The notes: a model not told the origin generated them from the letters alone. A stretch of 64,000 bases of DNA from Massilia sp. PDC64 (GCF_900101265.1 NZ_FMZS01000010.1:62001-126000), one strand, 5' to 3'; positions 1 through 9,737 are shown, numbered from the stretch's first letter. Program-made: numbers and translations.

Positions 1-17
1 CAACCTTCCGAACGAAC

Positions 18-3000
18 ATGATGGCCCGACTCTGGCAGTTCCTCACCGACAGACGTGTTTTGGCCGTGATCGGCATCGGCGTGCTTGCGGCACTCGTGCT
101 GCTGGGCGCGGAATCCCTCGACGTCGCCCTCATCTGGGCCGCGCTGCTTGGCCTGCTCCTGCTGTGCGCGGGGGGCATCGTCTGGCTTGTCCGTGCCTGG
201 CTGCGCAAGCGCGCGGCCAACCGGCTGGGCGAGGCGATCCTGGCCGGTGCGGAAACCGACGGCAAGGCTCAGGCGGCGCGCAATGATACCGCCGTGCTGC
301 GCAAGGGCATGCTGGAAGCGATCAACACGATCAAGACCTCCAAGCTGGGCCTGACGCGCGGCGCTGCGGCGCTGTACGAGCTGCCGTGGTACATGATCAT
401 CGGGAACCCGGCGGCCGGGAAGAGCAGCGCGATCAAGCATTCCGGGCTGACGTTCCCGATCCCCGGCAGCAAGGCCGTGCAGGGCGTCGGGGGGACGCGC
501 AACTGCGACTGGTTCTTCACGACGGATGGCATCCTGCTCGACACGGCCGGGCGCTATTCCGTATTCGAAGCGGACCGCGCCGAGTGGTTCAGCTTCCTCG
601 ACCTGCTGCGCAAGCATCGGTCGCGCGCGCCGATCAACGGCATCCTGATCGCCGTCAGCGTCGCCGAGCTGGCCGGCGGTAGTCCCGAGACCTCGATCGA
701 GCTGGCCAAGAGCCTGCGCACGCGCGTGCAGGAGCTGACCGAAAGGCTGGGCGTCCACGCGCCCGTGTACGTGATCTTCACGAAGGCCGACCTGATCGCC
801 GGCTTCGCCGATTTTTTCCACGATTGCGAACGGACGGAGCGCGAGCGCGTCTGGGGAGCAACCCTGCGCTACAACCGGCGCAGCACGCCGCAGGACGTGC
901 TGGCGTTCTTCGACCAGCATTTCGATGAATTGCACGACGGCCTCAAGGAGATGAGCCTGGCCAGCATGGCGGGCAACCGCAGTACCACGCTGCGTCCTGG
1001 CGTGTTCACGTTCCCGCTGGAGTTCGCCGCGCTCAAGCCCCAGTTGCGCGCCTTCCTCGCCACGCTGTTCGAGGAAAACACGTGGCAATTCAAGCCCGTG
1101 TTCCGCGGCTTCTATTTCACCAGTGCCTTGCAGGAGGGCAGTGTGGAGAACCAGTCGGCGCGTCGCGTCGCAGGGCGGTTCGACCTGCAACTGCGTCCGT
1201 TCGGCGAGAAAGCCGGCGAGGAAACGGCGCCCGGCACGGAACAGTCCGGCTTTTTCCTGCTGCAGCTGTTCCGCAAGGTGATCTTCGCCGACCGCGACCT
1301 GGTCAAGCGCTATACGAGCCCGGCCGCCACACGCGTGAAGATCGGCGCGTTCTTCGCCGCCACCCTGCTGCTCGGCTGTGCATTGGGCGGTTGGAGCTGG
1401 TCGTACATGGGGAACCGGCAGCTGGTCGCGAACGTCAAGGCCGACCTGGACAAGGTCATGAAGCTGCAGGCAGGCCGGACCGATCTGCAGGCACGGCTGG
1501 AAGGGCTCGACATCCTGCAGGACCGTATCGAGCAGCTCGACAAGTATCGCCAGGATCGACCCTGGGCACTGGCGTTCGGCCTGTACCAGGGCGAGGCGCT
1601 GGAGCGCAAGCTGCGCGACGAATATTTCGCCGGCGTGCGCGAAGTCATGGTGCAGCCGGTGGCGGGTGCGCTGGAAAACCTGCTGACGGAGATGAACGCG
1701 AACGCGTCGCAACTCGATCCGAATATGCGCGCGACACCGGCCGCGAAACCCGGCCAGCCCTACCAGGATGTATCGGCCACGAACGTCGGCGACGCCTACA
1801 ACGCACTCAAGACTTACCTGATGTTGGCCGACAAGAGCCATGCCGAGCCCGGCCACCTGAACGACCAGCTGACGCGTTTCTGGCGCGGCTGGCTCGAAGC
1901 GAACCGGGGCGCCATGCCGCGCGAGCAGATGATCCGCAGCGCCGAACGCCAGCTGACGTTCGTGCTGGCCCATATCGACGACCAGGCGTGGCCCCAGATC
2001 ACGCCGAAGCTCAGCCTGCTGGACACCGCCCGCGAGAACCTGCGCCGCGTCGTGCGCGGCACGCCCGCGCGCGAGCGCGTGTATGCCGACATCCGCACCC
2101 GCGCGTCGACGCGTTACGCCGGGGTGACGGTGGCGCGCATCGTCGGCGAACAGGACCAGGCGCTGGTCGTCGGCAGTTACGCCGTCAGCGGCGCGTACAC
2201 CCGCGAGGCGTGGGAAAAATTCGTCCAGGGCGCGATCCGCGAAGCGTCGACCCGGGAACTGCAGAGCAGCGACTGGGTCCTCAAGAGTGTCGCCAAGGAT
2301 GACCTCACGCTGGAAGGCAGTCCGGAGCAGATCCAGAAAGCCCTCGTCGAGATGTACAAGGCCGATTACGCGCGCGAGTGGAGCCGGTTCCTGCAGGGCG
2401 TGACGATCGCCGACCTCAACGGTTTCGATGCCAGCGTCCAGGCGATGAACCGCCTCGGCGATCCGCTGACGTCGCCGCTGGCCAAGGTGCTCAAGACCGT
2501 TCACGAACAGACTGCCTGGGACGATCCCACGCAGGCCCGCGTCGATACCGTCAAGCTCAAGCGCGGTCTCACGGGCTGGTTCCGCGAAGTGGTGTTGCGG
2601 CAGGCGCCGAGCGAGGCGCGCCAGGTGGCCGATGCCATGGGGCCGCTGCCGGTCGGCGGCGTGCAGGCGGCCGGCCCGGTCGGCCGGGAGTTCGCCGGCG
2701 TCGCCCGCCTGGTCGGCGTGAAGGAAAGGGACGCGTCGTTGATGACGGGCTATCTCGATGCGTTGTCGAAGCTGCGCAGCCGCTTGAACCAGCTCAAGAA
2801 CCAGGGCGACCCCGGCCCCGGCGCCAAGCAGCTGATGCAGCAGACGCTGGAGGGCAATGGCTCCGAACTGGCCGATGCGCTGAAATACGTGGACGAGCAG
2901 ATGCTGACGGGGATGACGGACACGCAGAAGCAGATGCTGCGCCCGCTCCTCGTGCGTCCGCTCGTGCAGACCTTCGCGATGATCGTGCTGCCTTCGGAAT

Positions 3001-3776
3001 CGGAGATCAACAAGACGTGGCAGGCGCAGGTCGTGGAACCGTTCCAGAAGTCGCTGGCCGCCAAGTATCCGTTCGCGCCGTCGGCCCAGATCCAGGCCAC
3101 GCCGGCCGAGATCGGCCAGGTGTTCGGGCCGGACGGCGTCGTCGCCAAATTCGTGGGCACGACGATGGGACCGCTGGTCGTGCGCCGTGGCGACGTGCTC
3201 AGCAGCCGCACCTGGGCCGATATCGGCATCACGCTGGCGCCGCAGGTGGTCAGCGGCTTCCCCGGCTGGGTAGCGCCGTTGTCGGCCAACGGCGTGGTGG
3301 CCAGCGGTGGCCCGCAGACCGTGTTCCAGCTGCTGCCGCTGACCGCGCCCGGCGTCACGGAATATACGATCGAGATTGACGGCCAGCAGCTGCGCTACCG
3401 GAATACGCCGCCGGCCTGGGTCAACATGGTGCATCCGGGCCCGCAGGGCAGCAGCGGGGCGAAGATCAGCGCCGTCACGTTCGATGGCCGCACGGTCGAA
3501 CTGTTCAACGAGCCGGGCGAGTTCGGCCTGCAGAAGATGATCGAGGCGGCGGCGAAGAAGCGGCTGGATGCGGGTACGCACGAATTGCGCTGGAGTACCG
3601 GCAATGTCTCGGTGGCCGTCAACCTGAAGCGCGTCAGCAGCGCGGATACGTCCGCCGGCGACGCCCAGGCCAGCCGGGGCTTCCGCGGCCTGCGCCTGCC
3701 GGACGCCATCGTCGGCCGGGCCGGCGCGGTCGGTAACGGCGGCACCGGCCCCGCGCTGGCAGGAGCGACGCAGTGA
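18..3776 (+). CDS. tssM: Type VI secretion membrane subunit TssM (IcmF)
   Basis: Inner-membrane subunit of the T6SS trans-envelope complex, working with TssL and the lipoprotein TssJ. The product is 1252 residues, normal for the family. Two hydrophobic segments lie within residues ~12-60. A Walker A motif GNPAAGKS is at ~129-136 in the cytoplasmic part. A third membrane segment at ~440-462 precedes the large periplasmic domain. ATG codons occur at 18 and 21; only 17 bases are visible upstream, so promoter and start cannot be settled. The end overlaps tagF, so the two are probably translationally coupled. Confidence 0.96.
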   Translation: MMARLWQFLTDRRVLAVIGIGVLAALVLLGAESLDVALIWAALLGLLLLCAGGIVWLVRAWLRKRAANRLGEAILAGAETDGKAQAARNDTAVLRKGMLEAINTIKTSKLGLTRGAAALYELPWYMIIGNPAAGKSSAIKHSGLTFPIPGSKAVQGVGGTRNCDWFFTTDGILLDTAGRYSVFEADRAEWFSFLDLLRKHRSRAPINGILIAVSVAELAGGSPETSIELAKSLRTRVQELTERLGVHAPVYVIFTKADLIAGFADFFHDCERTERERVWGATLRYNRRSTPQDVLAFFDQHFDELHDGLKEMSLASMAGNRSTTLRPGVFTFPLEFAALKPQLRAFLATLFEENTWQFKPVFRGFYFTSALQEGSVENQSARRVAGRFDLQLRPFGEKAGEETAPGTEQSGFFLLQLFRKVIFADRDLVKRYTSPAATRVKIGAFFAATLLLGCALGGWSWSYMGNRQLVANVKADLDKVMKLQAGRTDLQARLEGLDILQDRIEQLDKYRQDRPWALAFGLYQGEALERKLRDEYFAGVREVMVQPVAGALENLLTEMNANASQLDPNMRATPAAKPGQPYQDVSATNVGDAYNALKTYLMLADKSHAEPGHLNDQLTRFWRGWLEANRGAMPREQMIRSAERQLTFVLAHIDDQAWPQITPKLSLLDTARENLRRVVRGTPARERVYADIRTRASTRYAGVTVARIVGEQDQALVVGSYAVSGAYTREAWEKFVQGAIREASTRELQSSDWVLKSVAKDDLTLEGSPEQIQKALVEMYKADYAREWSRFLQGVTIADLNGFDASVQAMNRLGDPLTSPLAKVLKTVHEQTAWDDPTQARVDTVKLKRGLTGWFREVVLRQAPSEARQVADAMGPLPVGGVQAAGPVGREFAGVARLVGVKERDASLMTGYLDALSKLRSRLNQLKNQGDPGPGAKQLMQQTLEGNGSELADALKYVDEQMLTGMTDTQKQMLRPLLVRPLVQTFAMIVLPSESEINKTWQAQVVEPFQKSLAAKYPFAPSAQIQATPAEIGQVFGPDGVVAKFVGTTMGPLVVRRGDVLSSRTWADIGITLAPQVVSGFPGWVAPLSANGVVASGGPQTVFQLLPLTAPGVTEYTIEIDGQQLRYRNTPPAWVNMVHPGPQGSSGAKISAVTFDGRTVELFNEPGEFGLQKMIEAAAKKRLDAGTHELRWSTGNVSVAVNLKRVSSADTSAGDAQASRGFRGLRLPDAIVGRAGAVGNGGTGPALAGATQ

Positions 3777-4762
3777 ACCGCGCCCTGAACCGTGCCGCCC
3801 AGCGCGCGCCCGCAATGAGCCGCATCGGCTATTTCGGCAAGATCCCCGCGCACAGCGACTTCGTCAAGCTGGCCGACGACCAGCCCGTCATCGGCATGCT
3901 CGACGACTGGATCGCCCAGGTCATGACGCGGCTGCCGTCCGACGCGCGCTGGAAGCTGAATTACGATGCGATGCCGCCGGCCAGCTTTGCATTCGTGGGG
4001 CCGGACCGGCGTCATGCCGTGGCCGGCCACCTCGTCGCGAGCCACGACCGCTCGGGGCGCCGCTTCCCGTTCCTCATGATGCGAACCGTCGACGTACCTG
4101 ATCCCGCCGGCTTCGTCGCCCGCTGCCCGCTTGCTTTCGCGCCGTTGTGGGACTACCTCGAGGGCATGGCGCCCCAGGTGCTCGGCAACAGCGATCCGAG
4201 CGCCTACCTACAGGCGATCGCGGACGCGCCCGTGGCGCTGGGCGAACACGACGCCGCGCTGGACAGCTATCTCGCCCTGTCGACCGTCGGCGAACTGACG
4301 GCACAACTGGCGCTGGAGGTCAACCGGATGATCCTCGGCCTCGGCCTGTTGCTGCAGCCCGTGATGCACAGCCGTCCCGCCAGCCTGCACAAGAGCCTCG
4401 TGCTGCCGCTGCCGTGCGCAGGCACCCAACGCTATGCGGCAGCCGCTTTCTGGCTGGAACTGGTGCTGCCGTTCATCCGGCGCAGCGGCTTCGACCTCGT
4501 GCTGTTCGTCACCCGTGTGCGCGAGCGTCCGGCCCTCGTCGTCGGCTTCGGCGGGGCGGCGGCCGGCACGCTCCATGCCCTGATCGATCCGATCATGGCT
4601 GCAGACCAGCAGGTGCACCTTGAGGACAATGCCTGGATCGACGAGCAGCTCGGCCTGGACGTCGACGTGCGCGCGCTGGCGAGCTATCTCGAGCAGCCGG
4701 CGCTGCCCCTGCGTCTCGCCCACGAACTGTTCCTGAAAACCTTTATCGGAGCCGCGCCGTGA
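3773..4762 (+). CDS. tagF: Type VI secretion-associated protein TagF (ImpM family)
   Basis: TagF/ImpM is an accessory T6SS protein; in Pseudomonas it acts as a post-translational brake on secretion. The typical opening RIGYFGKIPAHSDFV is near the N-terminus. The GTG at 3773 overlaps the tssM stop (GTGA) and has an AGGAG eight bases upstream, which favours it over the internal ATG at 3815, where family similarity begins and no ribosome site is seen. The product is 329 residues from GTG. No TagF-PppA fusion is present and no kinase/phosphatase pair is in the window. Confidence 0.9.
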   Translation: MNRALNRAAQRAPAMSRIGYFGKIPAHSDFVKLADDQPVIGMLDDWIAQVMTRLPSDARWKLNYDAMPPASFAFVGPDRRHAVAGHLVASHDRSGRRFPFLMMRTVDVPDPAGFVARCPLAFAPLWDYLEGMAPQVLGNSDPSAYLQAIADAPVALGEHDAALDSYLALSTVGELTAQLALEVNRMILGLGLLLQPVMHSRPASLHKSLVLPLPCAGTQRYAAAAFWLELVLPFIRRSGFDLVLFVTRVRERPALVVGFGGAAAGTLHALIDPIMAADQQVHLEDNAWIDEQLGLDVDVRALASYLEQPALPLRLAHELFLKTFIGAAP

Positions 4763-5532
4763 CGCCGAAGACACTCATTCTTTATGCCGCGCTCGCATGC
4801 GTGCCCGTCGTCGTGCATGCGCAGACCCAGGCCCAGGGCACTGCACCCATCGTCGTATCCGGCACGGTCGCCGACGACGCCAGCAAGGCCGCGCTGCTCG
4901 CGCGCCTGCGCGCGGTGTACGGTGCGGACCGGATCGTGGACCAGCTCGCGGTCGGCCGGGTCTCGATGCCGGCGAACTGGAACGACCATGTGGGCAAGCT
5001 GATCGGCCCGAACCTGAAACTGATCAGCCGCGGGCAGCTGCAGGTCGACGGTACGAACGTCAGCCTGCGCGGCGACGTTGCCAGCGAAGCCCAGCGCACG
5101 CAGATCGCGAGCGACATCGCGCTCGCCCTCGATCCCGGCTACACGGTCAACAACGGCCTGCGTGTGGCGGCCTCGGAGCAGGGCATGCTGGATGCGGCGC
5201 TGGCCAACCGGATCATCGAATTCGAATCCGGCCAGGCCACGCTGACGGAGTCCGGCAAGGCGATCCTCGACCAGATGAGCGTGGCGCTGCTGCGCCTGAA
5301 AGATAAACGGGTCGAAGTCATCGGGCATACGGACAACGCCGGCTCGCGCGCGGGCAATCTGTCGCTCAGCCAGGCGCGCGCGGAGGCCGTCAAGGCCTAT
5401 GTCGTCGGACGCGGCGTCAAGCCCGACATGGTCGCCGTGTCCGGCGAAGGACCGGACCGCCCCGTCGCCGACAACCGCACGCCGGAAGGAAGGGCGCGCA
5501 ACCGCCGTATCGAGTTCAAGGTCGTCCAATAA
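4759..5532 (+). CDS. OmpA-domain periplasmic protein of the T6SS cluster
   Basis: A 257-residue protein with an N-terminal signal peptide ending near VVVHAQ and no good lipobox, so probably soluble periplasmic. The C-terminal ~110 residues form an OmpA-like peptidoglycan-binding domain (IGHTDNAGS, NLSLSQARAEAV, NRRIEFKV). The GTG start overlaps the tagF stop and has GGAG just upstream. TssL in this cluster lacks a C-terminal OmpA domain, so this separate protein probably supplies the cell-wall anchor, like TagL-type proteins. It is the last gene of the tssM-tagF unit. Confidence 0.85.
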   Translation: MTPKTLILYAALACVPVVVHAQTQAQGTAPIVVSGTVADDASKAALLARLRAVYGADRIVDQLAVGRVSMPANWNDHVGKLIGPNLKLISRGQLQVDGTNVSLRGDVASEAQRTQIASDIALALDPGYTVNNGLRVAASEQGMLDAALANRIIEFESGQATLTESGKAILDQMSVALLRLKDKRVEVIGHTDNAGSRAGNLSLSQARAEAVKAYVVGRGVKPDMVAVSGEGPDRPVADNRTPEGRARNRRIEFKVVQ

Positions 5533-5539
5533 TCGCCCC

Positions 5540-5590
5540 ACGCCCTGCTTATTGTATATTTGCAAGGTTAATATCCTTGCAACAGGGCGT
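5540..5590. repeat. Nested double inverted repeat abutting a start codon
   Basis: Outer arms ACGCCCTG (5540-5547) and CAGGGCGT (5583-5590) enclose inner arms TTGCAAGG (5560-5567) and CCTTGCAA (5575-5582) separated by 7 bases. All arms are perfect. The right outer arm touches the ATG of the glycosyltransferase at 5591. No T-run follows, so a simple terminator is unlikely. It may be an operator (the inner dyad is 23 bp) or an mRNA structure hiding the start codon. Confidence 0.7.
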
Positions 5591-6922
5591 ATGAAAATCG
5601 GCATGCAAACGTGGGGCAGCCACGGCGATATCCGGCCCTTCCTGGCGCTCGCGGAGGGCTTGCAGGCAGCGGGCAACGACGTTCACCTTGTGATCACCTG
5701 CGTCGACAGCGGTGCCTATGCAGGCATGGTGTCGGCGAGCGGCGTGAAGATCAGCGTCGTGGCGTCTCCCGTGCTCACGCCGGAACAGCAGGAGACCGTC
5801 GGCCGGACGGCGTACACCATCCGCAATCCGATGACGCAGATGGCGACCATCCTCCGGCTGTGCCTGGACCCCGTCGAAGACGCCATGTTCGACGCGGCGC
5901 GCCGCCTCTGCGCCGAGTCCGACGTGCTGATCGGCCATTACTTCATGCACCCCTTGCAGACCGCGGCGGAAGCGGCGGGGCGGCCGTATGTCAGCGTCCT
6001 GCTGTCGCACGCAGCGATCCCCAGCGACTACGACCACCCGCTGACCGTGCCTGGCGCCGGCAAGCGCATCCATCGCATGCTGTGGTGGCTGACCCGGACT
6101 TTGCTCAACCGCACCTTGAAGCATTATCCCGACCGGTTGCGCGGTCAACTCAAGTTGCTGCCGTTGAAGGACGTGGTCACGCAGGTATGGCTGTCGAACC
6201 ATCTGACGCTGGTCGCCGTGAGCCCCACGATTTGCCGGGCACAGCCGGACTGGCCGGGGTTCGTCCGCGTGTGCGGTTTCCTCGATACGCTGAACCTGGC
6301 GATGGAAGGGCACATCCCACCCGGCCTGGCCGGTTTCCTCGCCGCCGGCGACGCGCCCGTCTACATGACGTTCGGCAGCTGGATGCCGACCGATCCGGCG
6401 GGACAGGCGCAGGCCCTGCATCTGCTGACCGACGCGGCGCGCCAGGCCGGATGCCGCGCCATCATCCAGGCGCCGTCCGCCGCGGCGTGCGGATTTCATT
6501 CCGACAGCGAGATCCTGTATGTCGCGGCCGCGCCGCACCACGCCATCTTTCCCCATTGCCGCGCGGTCGTGCATCACGGCGGCGCGGGGACGACCCAGTC
6601 GGTCATGCGGGCGGGGAAGCCATCGATCGTCGTGGCCAACATCAGCGAGCAGGAGCATTGGGGCAAGGAATTGCGTCGGCTGGGCATCGCGGGCAGGCTG
6701 GCGCATCGCCGCAACGTGACGGCGCCGGCACTGGCGCGGCGGCTACGTCAGGTGCTGGCGTCGCCGGCGATGGCGGCGCGGGCCGCGGACATCGCCGGCG
6801 CGACGAAGCGCGAGCATGGCGTCGACGCGGCGGTCGCGCTCGTCATGCAGGCCTTCGCGCATCACGGCAGCGTGATCGTCACATTGGCGGACCGCGGCGG
6901 CAGTTTGACGAGGTCGTTATAA
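5591..6922 (+). CDS. UDP-glycosyltransferase, GT1/MGT-like
   Basis: A 443-residue glycosyltransferase of the GT-B fold. The N-terminus has MQTWGSHGDIRPFLALA, typical of sterol/flavonoid/rhamnosyl transferases of this group. The C-terminal donor-sugar signature is HHGGAGTTQSVMRAGKP followed by QEHWG. No signal peptide is seen. The acceptor is unknown. The start at 5591 is set by homology; there is no Shine-Dalgarno, and the leader is palindromic. The gene sits between two T6SS blocks, and its 3' end overlaps the 3' end of the opposing tssL by 61 bases. A role in T6SS is not evident; it may be a passenger gene. Confidence 0.85.
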   Translation: MKIGMQTWGSHGDIRPFLALAEGLQAAGNDVHLVITCVDSGAYAGMVSASGVKISVVASPVLTPEQQETVGRTAYTIRNPMTQMATILRLCLDPVEDAMFDAARRLCAESDVLIGHYFMHPLQTAAEAAGRPYVSVLLSHAAIPSDYDHPLTVPGAGKRIHRMLWWLTRTLLNRTLKHYPDRLRGQLKLLPLKDVVTQVWLSNHLTLVAVSPTICRAQPDWPGFVRVCGFLDTLNLAMEGHIPPGLAGFLAAGDAPVYMTFGSWMPTDPAGQAQALHLLTDAARQAGCRAIIQAPSAAACGFHSDSEILYVAAAPHHAIFPHCRAVVHHGGAGTTQSVMRAGKPSIVVANISEQEHWGKELRRLGIAGRLAHRRNVTAPALARRLRQVLASPAMAARAADIAGATKREHGVDAAVALVMQAFAHHGSVIVTLADRGGSLTRSL

Positions 6923-7623
6923 CTGGCCAGTGCGCGATCCGTCTCGCGTCCGAGCGCGCTGCGGTAGCCCAGGTAGGCGCCCAGGCCGGCCAGCGCGAAT
7001 ACGCCGCACAACACCCACACCGACGTGTCGCTGCCGAGTTTGTGGACAATCTGGTCGGGCCGCTCGGCATGGGGCGCGAACGTGCGGCTCTTGCCGCGCA
7101 TGCGGGCGATCTCGTCGCCCAGGCGCGCCGTCAGGTAGTTCAGCTTGTCGCGGCCGTCCAGGGCGAAGCGGCCCTGGAAACCGAGCAACAGGCACAGGTG
7201 ATACACCTCGAGCGCCTGCAGGTGCGCGCTGCCCTTGGCACGCAAGTCTTCCAGGCGCTGGAAAAAATGTTCGCCGGCCAGCTGGTCGCCGAACAGCCGC
7301 AGCTGCAGCGGGCGGGTCTCCCAGGCTTCGCGGATGGCGTACTCGGAGCCGAGGATGATCTCGTCGACGGCCGCGCAGAACGCGTATTTCGCGGCCGTCA
7401 CGTCGTCCGCGGGAATGCCCAGCGACCTGGCGCTGCGGTCGACTTCGCCGAGGAAGGCCGTCATGCGGTCCGCGAAGGTGGCCTGGTCTTGCGGGCCGCA
7501 ACCGCTCTTGAGGAGGAACAGGGCATAGAAACCCTCGTACATCAGGTCGACGAGGGACGCAGGGGCGGTGCCGGCGGCGCCGCGTGGGGAGGGCGCGGCG
7601 CGCCGTTCGACGGGATGGTTCAT
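6862..7623 (-). CDS. tssL: Type VI secretion membrane subunit TssL (DotU, short form)
   Basis: DotU-family inner-membrane T6SS subunit, 253 residues. The cytoplasmic helical domain (LVDLMYEGFYALFLLKSGC, FCAAVDEIILGSEY) is followed by one membrane segment at ~200-220 (VWVLCGVFALAGLGAYLG) and a short periplasmic tail. The OmpA-like extension found in longer TssL proteins is absent. The start overlaps the tssK stop by ATGA. The stop lies 61 bases inside the 3' end of the convergent glycosyltransferase gene. Confidence 0.94.
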   Translation of the reverse strand: MNHPVERRAAPSPRGAAGTAPASLVDLMYEGFYALFLLKSGCGPQDQATFADRMTAFLGEVDRSARSLGIPADDVTAAKYAFCAAVDEIILGSEYAIREAWETRPLQLRLFGDQLAGEHFFQRLEDLRAKGSAHLQALEVYHLCLLLGFQGRFALDGRDKLNYLTARLGDEIARMRGKSRTFAPHAERPDQIVHKLGSDTSVWVLCGVFALAGLGAYLGYRSALGRETDRALASYNDLVKLPPRSANVTITLP

Positions 7624-8966
7624 GCTGCGATCGCAATCAGTTCGAGTTTGAGGTCACGGATGCCGTTCGGGACATAGATCGAGATGGCCTGCGCCTTGAG
7701 CATGCTCTCGTACAGCACGCCGCGGTTGTCGAGGACGAAATACACCATGTCCGGCCGCACGGGCAGCGCGCTGGGCACCTGGGCCGCATGCGTCAGCTTC
7801 ACGCCGGGCATGGCGGTCAGCACGAGTTTGTCCACGTCTTCGGGGGCACCGATCTTGAAGCGCAGCGGGACGATGTCGACGAGCTGCAGCGCCGGCAGGT
7901 CGGCGGCCACGCCGAGGTACAAGGTCGTCTGGACATTGATCTTGCCGGAGTCGAGCGCGCCCAGGTGGTACGAGGGACGGTCGTTCGACAGCGCGATGGC
8001 GAAATAGCGCGACGAGATGACGGTGTCGAGCAGCTCGCGCAGGATGCCGTCCAGGCGGGCGAAGGCCGGTCCGGGATCCTGGTGCGCATAGGCCGGCAGG
8101 TCTTCGAGCCGGGCCGTGCGCGAAAACGTCATCAGCCCGCCGGCTAGCGAGAGGAGCTCCTGGAACAGGCGTTCCGGATGCAGTTCGCGGTGGACGAGGT
8201 AATGGGTCAACGCCGCATAGCCGGCGCTGACCGTATGCAGCAGCCAGAACGAGGCAACGTCGCCGCCGCGCAGTTCGACGACGTGCCGGCCCGGTTCGCG
8301 GTAATGGCCATACAGCGCGTTCACCTTGGCCAGCAGTTTCTCCATCAGGCGCACGAGGCGCGCGTGCAGGCCGGAGGCACCCGCGATCGACAGACTGGGC
8401 GGCGTGAACGCCTGGTCGATCTCGAAGCCGCCCGTCGCCACGCGCTGCAGGCGGACGAGCGGAAAGCTGTCGTAGGCGTCGAGCGCATCGAGTTCGGACA
8501 CGAGGCGCACCGTCCGGGTCAAATAGGCCACGGGGGCGGGGGCGGCCTGGCTGAACAGGTCCTGCGTGTCGTGCTCGCGCTGGCCGAAGCGCGCGTCGGG
8601 CCGCGTCGCGCCCCGCTCGGCGCAATTGTCGCCATGTGGTTTCAGCACGGGCAGGGCCGCGTGGAACGTGATTGTCTGAACGTCGGGCGGCAGCTCGTCC
8701 AGGCGGACTTGCGGGGGAAGCGGATCCTGGTCCGGCGCGCGCACGAGGTCGCCGTCCGGGAAGATCAGCGCCAGCTCCGTCACGCGCAGCGTGTCCGCCT
8801 TGAGGGCATCGCTATCGATGGCCAGCCTGCGCACGCCCCAGCAATAAGGGTGCAGGGCGCTGGCCGTCTCGTTCAGGCGCGCTTCGTGATAGCGGTCCTG
8901 TTGCTGGAAGTGCTGGGGACGCAGGAACAGCCCTTCGCCCCATAAAACCTTCGCCGGAATGTTCAT
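7620..8966 (-). CDS. tssK: Type VI secretion baseplate subunit TssK
   Basis: Baseplate component that links the baseplate to TssL/TssM. The 448-residue product opens with the family signature VLWGEGLFLRPQHFQQQDRY. The ATG at 8966 has GGGAGG correctly spaced upstream; a longer open frame to 9029 exists but its extra residues do not look like TssK. Translationally coupled to tssL through a 4-base overlap. Second gene of the leftward tssJ-tssK-tssL unit. Confidence 0.95.
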   Translation of the reverse strand: MNIPAKVLWGEGLFLRPQHFQQQDRYHEARLNETASALHPYCWGVRRLAIDSDALKADTLRVTELALIFPDGDLVRAPDQDPLPPQVRLDELPPDVQTITFHAALPVLKPHGDNCAERGATRPDARFGQREHDTQDLFSQAAPAPVAYLTRTVRLVSELDALDAYDSFPLVRLQRVATGGFEIDQAFTPPSLSIAGASGLHARLVRLMEKLLAKVNALYGHYREPGRHVVELRGGDVASFWLLHTVSAGYAALTHYLVHRELHPERLFQELLSLAGGLMTFSRTARLEDLPAYAHQDPGPAFARLDGILRELLDTVISSRYFAIALSNDRPSYHLGALDSGKINVQTTLYLGVAADLPALQLVDIVPLRFKIGAPEDVDKLVLTAMPGVKLTHAAQVPSALPVRPDMVYFVLDNRGVLYESMLKAQAISIYVPNGIRDLKLELIAIAA

Positions 8967-9012
8967 GAGCCTCCCTTCGCAAATCTCTAGCTTGCTGGAA
9001 ACCTTGCGGCGC

Positions 9013-9540
9013 TTATTGACAGTGGACAAGAGACAAAGGCTTCACCGCATTGGTGGCCGACAGTGCACAGGCGTGCAGGCCGACGGTCACGCCGGCGCCT
9101 TCCGCGTCCGCCGCCGGGATGACGACGCGCCAGCTATTGCCCACCGGTGCATGGAACAGGGCGACGACGCCGAGCCAGGGCGTGTCGCGGGCGACCCGGT
9201 CGTCGATGTCGAGGCGCTGGCCAGGCACGAGGGTGACTTCCCTGACCTCGACGAGATCGGTACCGAGGGCTTCGCGTTCGGCCTGTGGCGACAGGAAGGC
9301 AGCGTACGGTGCCTGGTCGAACGCGCCGCGCTGGCGCAGCTTGTAGATGCGCACGAGCAGCGCGAGCGACTGGCCGCGTGCATCCACGTTCAGGCGTGGC
9401 GCCGCGTGCAGGTGCACGACGACGTTGCGTGGCGGCTGCTGGGATTCCGGCATGGGCGCCGGCTTGCGCAGCCCGAGGGCGCCGCCCGCGCAACCGCCGA
9501 GCAGACAGGCAAACGACAACACGATCCACGTCCGTTTCAT
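9013..9540 (-). CDS. tssJ: Type VI secretion outer-membrane lipoprotein TssJ
   Basis: Lipoprotein of the T6SS membrane complex, 175 residues. The signal peptide MKRTWIVLSFACLLGGC ends in lipobox LGGC. The mature part has TssJ features such as the VVVHLHAAPRLNVDARGQS strand region and RIYKLRQRGAF. AAGGAG precedes the ATG at 9540; an upstream in-frame ATG at 9555 overlaps this ribosome site and is less likely. First gene of the leftward unit, 46 bases before tssK. Confidence 0.93.
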   Translation of the reverse strand: MKRTWIVLSFACLLGGCAGGALGLRKPAPMPESQQPPRNVVVHLHAAPRLNVDARGQSLALLVRIYKLRQRGAFDQAPYAAFLSPQAEREALGTDLVEVREVTLVPGQRLDIDDRVARDTPWLGVVALFHAPVGNSWRVVIPAADAEGAGVTVGLHACALSATNAVKPLSLVHCQ

Positions 9541-9737
9541 CGGTGCTCCTTGCATCTGGTAAAGAGACAGGAAGATTTAACGGGATCGCCTGCCATGCAC
9601 CCTGAGCAGGCGCAACACCCTCGCAAGCCCGTGTTCGACAGGGCGCAATAAGGCGGCAAAGCTGCGTTGATGGCACGCAATTCTCCCCGGAAATCGTTCA
9701 CCAATAATGGCGTCTGATTTCAACCCGGGAGAGCCAG

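Noticed and set aside
9660..9737. Possible sigma-54 promoter (TGGCACG at 9680) before the T6SS rightward unit
   Set aside because: The GC pair expected 10 bases after the GG is absent, so the -12 element does not fit; no alternative was convincing.
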